Shown here in pieces: positions 1 through 5,469 of a stretch of 6,832 nt of DNA (the stretch's first letter is position 1; each line of letters starts with the position of its first letter). Source of the stretch: Gordonia sp. (in: high G+C Gram-positive bacteria) (GTDB lineage: Bacteria; Actinomycetota; Actinomycetes; Mycobacteriales; Mycobacteriaceae); the NCBI GenBank assembly GCA_030152405.1, contig JASLJL010000304.1, forward strand, positions 1-6,832, read 5' to 3'. The translations under genes were made by a program, and so were the position numbers. The notes beneath the pieces were generated by a model, which saw only the letters and a list, made by a program, of their open reading frames with translations, was not told the origin of the DNA and did no database searches.

Positions 1-1
1 G

Positions 2-2116
2 TGGTTGTCGGTGCCCGTCTACCTGCTGTGCGCGGCGTTCGGCCTGCTCGCTCTCAGCGGCCGTACTCTGCGTGACGTGCTGCACGGCGCCTCGGACTAC
101 CTCGGACTCGGCCACGCGTACGACTACGACGATTACGACGAGTTCGACGACGACGAGTACGCGGAGGACGACTACGCCGACGACGAGTACGACGACGACG
201 CCGACGATGCGGCGCCGTTCGACGTGTACGACGAGCCCGACACCCCGGAGACCGACGGCTACGGCGACCCGTACGACAACTATCCGCCGGACGAGCGGCG
301 ACGGCCGCAGGAACGACGACCGCGCGGCGAGCTGCCCGCGCGGGAGCGTCCTGCACGTTCGCGGTCGCGCGCCGACCACGCTCGGGCCTCCCGGACGTCG
401 CCGTCGGTGTCCGGTCGACGCACGGCGGGCGAGGACCGCGACGCGCACATGCCCGACCTGGTGACCGAGCCGATCCTGCCCGACACCCAGATCACCGAGC
501 CGATCGGTCCGCTCGCCGACATCGAGCCCGAGCCGGCGCCTGCACCCGCGCCTCGCCGTCGCCCCGCGACACGTGAGCCCGCGCCGACACCGCCGCCCGC
601 GCCGCGTGCTCCGGCCGCCGCACGGGTGTCGGACAGCGGCTACGAGCTGCCGCCGGCCGATCTGCTGATCATGGGCGATCCGCCGAAGTCGGGGAGCTCC
701 GCGAACGAAGACATGATCGACCGGATCAACTCGGTTCTTGAGCAGTTCAAGGTGGACGCGGCCGTCACCGGGTACACGCGCGGCCCGACCGTCACGCGGT
801 ACGAGGTCGAGCTCGGACCGGCCGTCAAAGTCGAGAAGATCACTCAGTTGCAGCGCAACATCGCGTACGCCGTCGCCACGGACAACGTCCGACTGCTGGC
901 GCCGATCCCCGGGAAGTCGGCGGTGGGCATCGAGGTGCCGAACTCCGACCGCGAGATGGTGCGGCTTGCCGACGTCCTGGACGCGCCGAGCACCCGGCGC
1001 GACGATCACCCGTTGATCATCGGCCTGGGCAAGGACATCGAGGGCGACTTCGTCAGTGCCAACCTCGCGAAGATGCCGCACCTGCTGGTCGCGGGTTCGA
1101 CGGGTTCGGGCAAGTCGAGCTTCGTGAACTCGATGCTGGTGTCGCTGTTGACACGGGCGACGCCCGAGGACGTCCGGATGATCCTCATCGACCCGAAGAT
1201 GGTCGAGCTGACACCGTACGAGGGCGTCCCGCACCTGATCACGCCGATCATCACCGAACCGAAGAAGGCGGCGGCGGCGCTCGCGTGGCTCGTCGAGGAG
1301 ATGGAACAGCGCTACATGGACATGAAGATGTCCCGCGTGCGCCACATCAACGACTTCAACGAGAAGGTGCGGTCGGGCGAGATCACCACGCCGCTGGGCT
1401 CCGAGCGCGTCTACAAGCCGTATCCGTACATCGTCGCGATCGTCGACGAGCTCGCCGACCTCATGATGACGGCTCCGCGCGACGTGGAGGACGCGATCGT
1501 CCGCATCACGCAGAAGGCGCGAGCGGCGGGCATTCACCTCGTGCTCGCCACGCAGCGTCCCTCCGTCGACGTCGTCACCGGTCTGATCAAGACGAACGTG
1601 CCGTCGCGGCTCGCCTTCGCGACGAGCTCGCTCACCGACTCGCGCGTGATCCTCGATCAGCCGGGCGCGGAGAAGCTCATCGGCATGGGCGACGGGCTGT
1701 TCTTGCCGATGGGCGCCAACAAGCCCATCCGCATGCAGGGGGCGTTCATCACCGACGAGGAGATCTCGGCGGTCGTCGACTTCACCAAGGAGCAGTCGGA
1801 GCCGGAATACACCGAGGGCGTCACGTCGTCGAAGGCGTCGGACAAGAAGGACATCGACTCCGACATCGGCAACGACCTCGACGACCTGCTGCAGGCGATC
1901 GAACTGGTGGTGTCGAGCCAGTTCGGGTCGACGTCGATGCTCCAGCGGAAGCTGCGTGTCGGGTTCGCCAAGGCCGGACGACTGATGGACCTGATGGAGA
2001 CGCGCGGCGTCGTCGGGCCGAGCGAGGGATCCAAGGCGCGCGACGTGCTCGTCAAGCCGGAAGATCTGGCCGGCGTGATCGCGTCGATCACCGGTGGCGG
2101 GGCGGACGACGATTAG
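2..2116 (+). CDS. ftsK: DNA translocase FtsK (5'-truncated by window edge)
   Basis: ATP-driven double-stranded DNA pump at the division septum that clears and aligns chromosome termini during cell division. The frame is open to the left edge, so the true start lies upstream. The TTG at position 5 is only the first possible start, and residues below are counted from it. A hydrophobic segment (about 1-20) looks like the last membrane helix of the FtsK N-terminal domain. A very acidic Asp/Glu/Tyr stretch (40-68) and a long Arg/Pro/Ala-rich linker (to about 225) follow. The motor comes next: alpha domain about 235-340; Walker A GSTGSGKS at 364-371; Walker B hydrophobic strand ending in D481-E482; the conserved region with [13 protein letters not shown] near 510-525. 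The C-terminal winged-helix gamma domain (about 623-695) reads FtsK-orienting DNA sequences and contacts XerD in known homologues. Motor and gamma domains look complete. The TAG stop lies beside the promoter-like sequence of the next transcription unit. Identification is very secure. Confidence 0.97.
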   Translation, partial: WLSVPVYLLCAAFGLLALSGRTLRDVLHGASDYLGLGHAYDYDDYDEFDDDEYAEDDYADDEYDDDADDAAPFDVYDEPDTPETDGYGDPYDNYPPDERRRPQERRPRGELPARERPARSRSRADHARASRTSPSVSGRRTAGEDRDAHMPDLVTEPILPDTQITEPIGPLADIEPEPAPAPAPRRRPATREPAPTPPPAPRAPAAARVSDSGYELPPADLLIMGDPPKSGSSANEDMIDRINSVLEQFKVDAAVTGYTRGPTVTRYEVELGPAVKVEKITQLQRNIAYAVATDNVRLLAPIPGKSAVGIEVPNSDREMVRLADVLDAPSTRRDDHPLIIGLGKDIEGDFVSANLAKMPHLLVAGSTGSGKSSFVNSMLVSLLTRATPEDVRMILIDPKMVELTPYEGVPHLITPIITEPKKAAAALAWLVEEMEQRYMDMKMSRVRHINDFNEKVRSGEITTPLGSERVYKPYPYIVAIVDELADLMMTAPRDVEDAIVRITQKARAAGIHLVLATQRPSVDVVTGLIKTNVPSRLAFATSSLTDSRVILDQPGAEKLIGMGDGLFLPMGANKPIRMQGAFITDEEISAVVDFTKEQSEPEYTEGVTSSKASDKKDIDSDIGNDLDDLLQAIELVVSSQFGSTSMLQRKLRVGFAKAGRLMDLMETRGVVGPSEGSKARDVLVKPEDLAGVIASITGGGADDD

Positions 2117-2117
2117 T

Positions 2118-2123
2118 TAGACT
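2118..2123 (+). promoter_or_regulatory. Possible -10 box for the riboswitch-TerC transcript
   Basis: TAGACT directly follows the ftsK stop codon and fits the actinobacterial TANNNT -10 pattern. A start site 6-8 bases downstream would be near 2130, just before the first helix of the riboswitch, which is where the RNA should begin. I see no convincing -35 hexamer upstream. The -35 is often poorly conserved in actinobacteria, so the call rests on the -10 and its position. Confidence 0.35.
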
Positions 2124-2130
2124 GGCCGAA

Positions 2131-2265
2131 GATCAGGAGGGGAGTATCCCCTTACCTATGGCGTCTCCGTCAGTACGGACGGGCCGCGGGCATCCGCCGA
2201 TCGGGTGCCGGGCTCGCTCCCGGAGCGCCGCCGTCGGGAGACCGACGGTGGGAGAGACCTCCAGC
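2131..2265 (+). ncRNA. yybP-ykoY family manganese riboswitch
   Basis: A cis-acting leader RNA that senses Mn2+; the family typically controls manganese exporters and TerC proteins. The conserved 5' segment GGGGAGTA is at 2139-2146, and the matching 3' segment GAGACC at 2254-2259. The closing helix P1 forms from GGAGG (2136-2140) and CCTCC (2258-2262). Internal helices can be seen: CCGT 2167-2170 with ACGG 2175-2178; CCGGG 2208-2212 with CCCGG 2219-2223; and a perfect 7-bp hairpin, 2231-2237 with 2242-2248, closed by a GAGA tetraloop. It lies immediately upstream of a TerC-family gene, the classic context. The 3' strand of P1 is also the 5' arm of the terminator that follows. This suggests that Mn2+ binding stabilises P1, blocks the terminator and turns the gene on. 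The family call is from recognised consensus and context; a covariance-model score was not available. Confidence 0.88.
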
Positions 2266-2300
2266 ATCGCTCAATCGAGCTGACCGCTGGAGGTTTTTTT
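2257..2300 (+). terminator. Riboswitch-controlled intrinsic terminator
   Basis: ACCTCCAGC (2257-2265) pairs perfectly over 9 bp with GCTGGAGGT (2286-2294), and the 3' arm runs into a tract of seven T (2294-2300). Within the loop, GCTC (2269-2272) can pair with GAGC (2277-2280), giving a longer two-part hairpin. The 5' arm contains the 3' strand of riboswitch helix P1, so P1 and the terminator cannot form together. This is the expression platform of the Mn2+ switch. The T tract ends two bases before the TerC-family ATG, so prematurely ended RNA would stop essentially at the start codon. Confidence 0.85.
2289..2293 (+). promoter_or_regulatory. Shine-Dalgarno inside the terminator 3' arm
   Basis: GGAGG with an 8-base spacer (seven T and one C) before the ATG at 2302 is the only ribosome binding site for the TerC-family gene. 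It is fully base-paired when the terminator hairpin forms. The off state could therefore also hide the RBS of any read-through transcript, giving transcriptional and translational control in one hairpin. Confidence 0.75.
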
Positions 2301-2301
2301 C

Positions 2302-3285
2302 ATGCACGTCTCACTGACCACCTGGATCATCACCGGGCTGGTGATCCTCGGGCTGTTCGTCTTCGACTTCTTCGCCCACGTCCGCACTCCGCACGAACCG
2401 ACTCTCCGCGAGTCGGGATTCTGGTCGGCCGTGTACATCGCCATCGCCATCGCGTTCGGCGGATTCGTGTGGTGGCAGTGGGGCGGGGTGTACGGCGGTG
2501 AGTACTTCGCCGGCTATGTCACCGAGAAGGCGCTCTCGGTGGACAATCTGTTCGTCTTCGTGGTCATCATGGCCAAGTTCGCCGTGCCGAAGATCTACCA
2601 GCAGAAGGTCCTTCTGCTCGGCATCGTGATGGCACTCGTGATGCGCGGTGCGTTCATCGCCGTCGGCGCGGCCGCGATCGACGCCTACAGCTGGGTGTTC
2701 TACCTGTTCGGGCTGTTCCTGCTGCTCACCGCCGTCAAACTGCTCACCGAGAGCGATGCGCCGGTCGAACACGAGAAGGAGCGCGAGGGCCGCCTCGAGC
2801 GCATCGTCAAGAAGTACTTCCGCACCGCGGACGACTACGACGGTGACCGGCTGATCACGAAGGTCGACGGCAAGCGCATGATCACGCCCTTGCTGCTCGT
2901 GCTCGTCGTCATCGGATTCACCGACGTCCTGTTCGCCTTGGACTCGATCCCGGCGATCTACGGCCTCACCCAGGAGCCCTACCTGGTGTTCACCGCCAAC
3001 GCGTTCGCGCTGATGGGACTGCGTCAGCTGTACTTCCTGCTGGGTGGGCTGCTCGACAAGCTGATCTACCTCTCGTACGGACTCTCGCTGATCCTGGCGT
3101 TCATCGGTGTGAAGCTCGTCCTGCACGCGCTGCACGAGAACACCCTCGGCTTCATCAACGGCGGCCAGCCGGTCCACGTGCCAGAGATCTCGACGCCCCT
3201 GTCGCTCGCGGTGATCGGCGGCACGCTGCTGGTGACCACCGTCGCGAGCCTCGTGGTCTCGAAGCGGCGCGACGCGTCGGTCTGA
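2302..3285 (+). CDS. TerC family integral membrane protein (Mn2+-linked)
   Basis: Polytopic inner-membrane protein of the TerC/Alx family. Characterised members export manganese or help load metal onto exported proteins; older annotations link the family to tellurium resistance. The 327-residue length is normal for the family. About eight or nine hydrophobic segments can be seen, the first at about 7-25 and the last at about 298-317. Family signature residues are present: SVDNLFVF with D81, and FTDVLFALDSIPA with D208 and D214, acidic residues thought to bind the metal inside the membrane. A charged cytoplasmic-type loop (about 152-193) separates the two halves. The ATG at 2302 is fixed by GGAGG at 2289-2293. 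The gene sits alone behind a manganese riboswitch, which strongly supports a manganese-related role over a tellurite-specific one. The exact transport activity is inferred from the family. Confidence 0.93.
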   Translation: MHVSLTTWIITGLVILGLFVFDFFAHVRTPHEPTLRESGFWSAVYIAIAIAFGGFVWWQWGGVYGGEYFAGYVTEKALSVDNLFVFVVIMAKFAVPKIYQQKVLLLGIVMALVMRGAFIAVGAAAIDAYSWVFYLFGLFLLLTAVKLLTESDAPVEHEKEREGRLERIVKKYFRTADDYDGDRLITKVDGKRMITPLLLVLVVIGFTDVLFALDSIPAIYGLTQEPYLVFTANAFALMGLRQLYFLLGGLLDKLIYLSYGLSLILAFIGVKLVLHALHENTLGFINGGQPVHVPEISTPLSLAVIGGTLLVTTVASLVVSKRRDASV

Positions 3286-3333
3286 TCGGACGAATCCGCT
3301 CCGACCACGTCATGGGCGGACTCGCCTCGGCTA

Positions 3334-3373
3334 CGTCGCGGTCGCCGCATGCATGCTGGCGGCGACCGCGACG
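3334..3373. other. Perfect 15-bp GC-rich hairpin between convergent genes
   Basis: Positions 3334-3348 are the exact reverse complement of 3359-3373 (stem core GTCGCGGTCGCCGC), with a 10-base loop, ATGCATGCTG. It lies in the 182-bp gap between the stops of the TerC-family gene (+) and the YciI-family gene (-), where a terminator serving both strands is expected. Neither side has a T tract, so it is not a classical intrinsic terminator. It may be a U-less terminator, an mRNA 3'-end stabiliser or a dispersed repeat unit. A smaller hairpin (TGGCG 3385-3389 with CGCCA 3396-3400) follows. I see no gene in the gap. Confidence 0.55.
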
Positions 3374-3467
3374 GCTACGCACCCTGGCGGATGGTCGCCA
3401 CCGCGGCGCCGGCAAACGGCTGCGGGGAGTTCCGACGGCCCGTGGGGGTCGTCGCTGGGCTGACGAG

Positions 3468-3746
3468 TCAGAACGGTCCGAAGACCTGCTTCCACTCGGT
3501 GATGCGGACGTCCGCGATCGCGTCTGCGGCCGCGAACGGATCGCCCGCGACCAGAGCCCGAGCCGCCTCGGCGTCGTCCGCCGTCACCATCAGAGCCGCA
3601 CCCGAGCCGTCGACGAACGGTCCGACGAACTGCAGCGTGCCCGCCTCGTGGAGGGCTCCGAGGAACTCACGGTGCGCCGGGCGGTGCTGGTCGCGCACAT
3701 CGGCGCGATCGGCGGCGTAGGCGTACTCGACGTGGAAGAACGGCAT
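3468..3746 (-). CDS. YciI family protein
   Basis: A 92-residue protein of the YciI-like family: small ferredoxin-fold proteins, usually dimeric, related to muconolactone isomerase-type domains, mostly of unknown function. The sequence shows the N-terminal strand MPFFHVEYAY, an Arg/His helix (D19, H21, R22, H25), the central turn FVGPFVDGSGAAL (about 40-52) and a late GDPF (68-71), all typical of the family. The His and Asp positions suggest a possible active site, but no reaction can be assigned. Length is normal. The ATG at 3746 follows AAGGAG with a 4-base spacer; a longer open frame upstream has no such signal and overlaps argA. It lies 8 bases after the argA stop and is probably co-transcribed with it. 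Confidence 0.85.
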   Translation of the reverse strand: MPFFHVEYAYAADRADVRDQHRPAHREFLGALHEAGTLQFVGPFVDGSGAALMVTADDAEAARALVAGDPFAAADAIADVRITEWKQVFGPF

Positions 3747-3750
3747 GGGA

Positions 3751-3756
3751 CTCCTT
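3751..3756 (-). promoter_or_regulatory. YciI-gene RBS overlapping the argA stop codon
   Basis: On the minus strand AAGGAG shares its first two bases with the TAA stop of argA (3755-3757) and lies 4 bases before the ATG at 3746. This fixes the start of the YciI-family gene and suggests that ribosomes finishing argA can re-initiate on it. Confidence 0.7.
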
Positions 3757-4288
3757 ACAGGTGAGCGAGCATCCGAGTGTTGCCGAGGGTGTTCGGCTTC
3801 ACGAAGCTCAGATCGAGGAACTCGGCGACACCGGTGTCGTACGAGCGCATCATCTCCTCGTAGACCTCCCTGGTGACCGGGGTGCCGTCGATCTCGACGA
3901 AGCCGTGGCGACCGAAGAACGAGGTCTCGAAGGTCAGCACGAAGACGCGTTCCAGCCCGAGGTGGCGGGCCTGGTCCATCAGCCGACCGACGATTCGATG
4001 ACCGACGCCGCGGCCGGCGCACTCCTTCGCCACCGCCACTGTGCGGACCTCGCCGAGGTCGGACCACAGAACGTGCAGCGCTCCGCAGCCGACCACCGCG
4101 TCGTCGAGCTCGGCGACCCAGAACTCCTGAACCGACTCGTACAGGGTGACGAGGTCCTTCTCCAGAAGAATCTTGCCCGCGTAGACGTCGATCAGCTCTT
4201 TGATGCGTGGAACGTCGGACGTCCGTGCTCGTCGCACGAGGATCTCCGACGACCCGTCGGGACGTGGCGATGACTCGTGCTGCGACAT
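3755..4288 (-). CDS. argA: Amino-acid N-acetyltransferase (ArgA type)
   Basis: GNAT-fold acetyltransferase that transfers an acetyl group from acetyl-CoA to glutamate (the M. tuberculosis homologue Rv2747 also uses glutamine), the first step of arginine biosynthesis, in the cytoplasm. The 177-residue protein is the short, stand-alone form without the amino-acid-kinase domain of E. coli ArgA, as in mycobacteria. Visible features: RRARTSDVPRIKELI at the N-terminus; LLEKDLVTLYE (41-51); the strand GCGALHVLWSDLGEVRTVAV (68-87); the acetyl-CoA pyrophosphate loop AGRGVGHRI (91-99); the GNAT C-terminal FFGRHGF (124-130) and the conserved ending VKPNTLGNTRML. The frame stays open far upstream into pgsA, but homology begins after the ATG at 4288, the only start consistent with the promoter. 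There is no Shine-Dalgarno; a -10 box 8 bases upstream suggests a leaderless mRNA. The YciI-family gene follows closely. Confidence 0.92.
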   Translation of the reverse strand: MSQHESSPRPDGSSEILVRRARTSDVPRIKELIDVYAGKILLEKDLVTLYESVQEFWVAELDDAVVGCGALHVLWSDLGEVRTVAVAKECAGRGVGHRIVGRLMDQARHLGLERVFVLTFETSFFGRHGFVEIDGTPVTREVYEEMMRSYDTGVAEFLDLSFVKPNTLGNTRMLAHL

Positions 4289-4296
4289 GGAAACCA

Positions 4297-4302
4297 AGAA
4301 TA
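4297..4302 (-). promoter_or_regulatory. -10 box of a leaderless argA promoter
   Basis: The minus-strand TATTCT (TANNNT) ends 8 bases before the argA ATG at 4288. Transcription starting about 7 bases after the -10 would begin at or next to the ATG. No Shine-Dalgarno lies in these 8 bases, as expected for a leaderless transcript. No clear -35 was found. Confidence 0.5.
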
Positions 4303-4350
4303 GTCGCAGGTATGCAAGCGCCCGGCAGCGGTCGTCGGACGGCGTGCCGT

Positions 4351-4356
4351 TAGGCT
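4351..4356 (+). promoter_or_regulatory. -10 box of a leaderless pgsA promoter
   Basis: TAGGCT (TANNNT) lies 7 bases before the pgsA GTG at 4364, so the start site would fall at or beside the first base of the start codon. The intervening bases hold no Shine-Dalgarno. It diverges from the argA -10, with 48 bases between the two boxes. Confidence 0.5.
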
Positions 4357-4363
4357 TACCAGC

Positions 4364-4969
4364 GTGACTGAACCAGTGCGCCGTGTCGACGGTGATCATG
4401 CGTCGGCCGTGCCGCCGGTGATCAACCTCGCCAACGCGTTGACGATGTTCCGCATCGTGCTGGTCCCGGTGTTCGTGATCGCGCTGTTCGTCGATTCGGG
4501 GGAGTCGACGGTTTGGCGGATCACCGCGTTCGTGATCTTCGCGGTCGCCGCGATCACCGACCAGGTGGACGGCCGGATCGCGCGGGGATGGAATCTCGTC
4601 ACCGACTTCGGGAAGATGGCCGATCCGATCGCCGACAAGGCGCTCATCGGCGCGGCTCTGTTGGGCCTGTCGGTCCTGGACATCGTGCCGTGGTGGGTGA
4701 CGATCGTGATCCTGGCCCGCGAGATCGGCGTGACCCTCCTGCGGTTCTGGGTGATCCGGCACGGGGTGATCGCGGCGAGTCGGGGCGGGAAACTGAAGAC
4801 GCTCCTGCAGGCGGTGGCGATCGGACTGTTCGTGCTGCCCGACGTCGGTCCGCTCCACGCGATCGCCTGGGTCGTCATGATCGCGGCCATCGCGGCGACG
4901 GTCGTCACCGGCCTCGACTACGTGTGGCAGGCGCTCAGGCTGCGCAAAGCCGGTACGTCGGCTCCGTGA
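4364..4969 (+). CDS. pgsA: CDP-alcohol phosphatidyltransferase, phosphatidylglycerophosphate synthase type
   Basis: Integral membrane enzyme that joins CDP-diacylglycerol to glycerol-3-phosphate to give phosphatidylglycerophosphate, the precursor of phosphatidylglycerol and cardiolipin. The 201-residue protein carries the full CDP-alcohol phosphotransferase motif, D-x2-D-G-x2-A-R-x8-G-x3-D-x3-D: D66, D69, G70, A73, R74, G83, D87 and D91, the four Asp being the metal and catalytic residues. The early segment NLANALTMFRIVLVPVFVIALF is typical of PgsA proteins, and about five or six hydrophobic helices are visible. By gene order it corresponds to M. tuberculosis Rv2746c (pgsA3). The GTG start at 4364 is chosen because it follows a -10 box at leaderless spacing and gives a normal N-terminus. 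The exact acceptor alcohol (glycerol-3-phosphate rather than inositol phosphate) is inferred from the PgsA-like N-terminus and the context. Confidence 0.9.
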   Translation: MTEPVRRVDGDHASAVPPVINLANALTMFRIVLVPVFVIALFVDSGESTVWRITAFVIFAVAAITDQVDGRIARGWNLVTDFGKMADPIADKALIGAALLGLSVLDIVPWWVTIVILAREIGVTLLRFWVIRHGVIAASRGGKLKTLLQAVAIGLFVLPDVGPLHAIAWVVMIAAIAATVVTGLDYVWQALRLRKAGTSAP

Positions 4970-5005
4970 CGGAGATTCGAGGATGCGCCGGTCCGGTGGC
5001 CGACA

Positions 5006-5031
5006 GGAACACCGCGGCGACGACGATCGTT
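5006..5031 (+). promoter_or_regulatory. ECF/SigE-type promoter of clgR
   Basis: GGAAC (5006-5010) and CGTT (5028-5031), 17 bases apart, match the -35 and -10 elements of SigE/SigH-type ECF sigma factors of actinobacteria. The expected start site is near 5037-5039, giving a leader of about 70 bases before clgR. In mycobacteria clgR is known to be SigE-dependent under envelope stress, which agrees. A housekeeping-like TAAATT (5034-5039) nearby may give a second, basal start. Confidence 0.65.
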
Positions 5032-5045
5032 AGTAAATTCGGATA

Positions 5046-5058
5046 GTGTCGTCGACAC
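5046..5058. promoter_or_regulatory. Perfect palindrome GTGTCG-T-CGACAC, possible operator
   Basis: A 6-1-6 inverted repeat just downstream of the predicted clgR start site. The position suits a dimeric repressor or autoregulation. It does not resemble the ClgR-box patterns I know, which contain CGC and GCG half-sites, so the binding protein is unknown. Confidence 0.4.
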
Positions 5059-5095
5059 GGGCTTGTGAGACGAGTTGGAAGTCCTGGAGAGTGCG

Positions 5096-5102
5096 GGAGG
5101 AG
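5096..5102 (+). promoter_or_regulatory. clgR: Strong RBS fixing the clgR start
   Basis: GGAGGAG lies 5 bases before the GTG at 5108. It selects this GTG over the in-frame TTG at 5075, which has no Shine-Dalgarno and would add 11 residues not expected in the family. Confidence 0.8.
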
Positions 5103-5107
5103 AACAC

Positions 5108-5419
5108 GTGACTGTACTGCTGCGTGAGGCGATCGGCGATCAGCTGCGTCGTGTGCGGACCGGCCAGGGTCGGACGCTGCGCGAGGTGTCGACCGGAGCG
5201 CGCGTGAGTCTCGGGTACCTGTCCGAAGTGGAACGTGGGCAGAAGGAGGCGTCGAGCGAACTGCTCGCGTCGATCTGCGTCGCACTCGAGGTCGAGATCA
5301 GCGACGTGCTGCGTGACGTGGCAGGCGCCATGGCGCCCGTCTCCGCTGTGCCGACCGACGCGGTCGTCGAGGTCATCGCACCCCAGGCCGACGGCGCCGC
5401 TGCGCTGGCCGCTGCCTGA
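5108..5419 (+). CDS. clgR: ClgR transcriptional regulator (XRE/Cro-CI type)
   Basis: A 103-residue DNA-binding protein of the ClgR family, which in actinobacteria activates clp protease genes and, in M. tuberculosis, the pspA operon during envelope stress. One helix-turn-helix domain fills residues about 11-66 ([16 protein letters not shown], then [19 protein letters not shown] as recognition region, then [11 protein letters not shown]). A short variable tail ends in LAAA. Such C-terminal Ala residues mark ClgR for Clp degradation in Streptomyces and Corynebacterium, so this protein is probably unstable and feedback-controlled. It is preceded by an ECF-type promoter and followed 50 bases later by pspA, with no terminator visible between, so the two are probably one operon. 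The family call rests on the HTH core and the clgR-pspA neighbourhood. Confidence 0.9.
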   Translation: MTVLLREAIGDQLRRVRTGQGRTLREVSTGARVSLGYLSEVERGQKEASSELLASICVALEVEISDVLRDVAGAMAPVSAVPTDAVVEVIAPQADGAAALAAA

Positions 5420-5469
5420 GACCACATACGAGCAAACTGTCAGCATCGAGACGTTAGAGGAACTAGGCA

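Noticed and set aside
121..240. Tandem repeat or CRISPR-like array in the GAC/GAG/TAC-rich stretch
   Set aside because: It is in-frame coding for the acidic FtsK linker; units are irregular and there are no spacers.
1285..2283. Overlapping plus-strand open frame across the ftsK 3' end and the riboswitch
   Set aside because: Arg/His/Gly-rich out-of-frame translation with no RBS; it runs through the structured riboswitch.
2311..3177. Long minus-strand open frame opposite the TerC-family gene (288 codons)
   Set aside because: Composition is a GC-codon shadow, rich in Asp, Glu, Gln and Arg with no fold. The plus strand has clear family motifs and an RBS.
3286..3467. A small gene in the convergent gap
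   Set aside because: Open frames crossing it are Arg-rich shadows without an RBS or recognisable product; the hairpin explains the sequence better.
4289..4858. N-terminal extension of argA into pgsA
   Set aside because: The extra residues are low-complexity Asp/His/Arg sequence antisense to pgsA; homology starts at the ATG at 4288.
5075..5107. TTG start for clgR at 5075
   Set aside because: No Shine-Dalgarno there; GGAGGAG five bases before GTG 5108 gives the standard family N-terminus.
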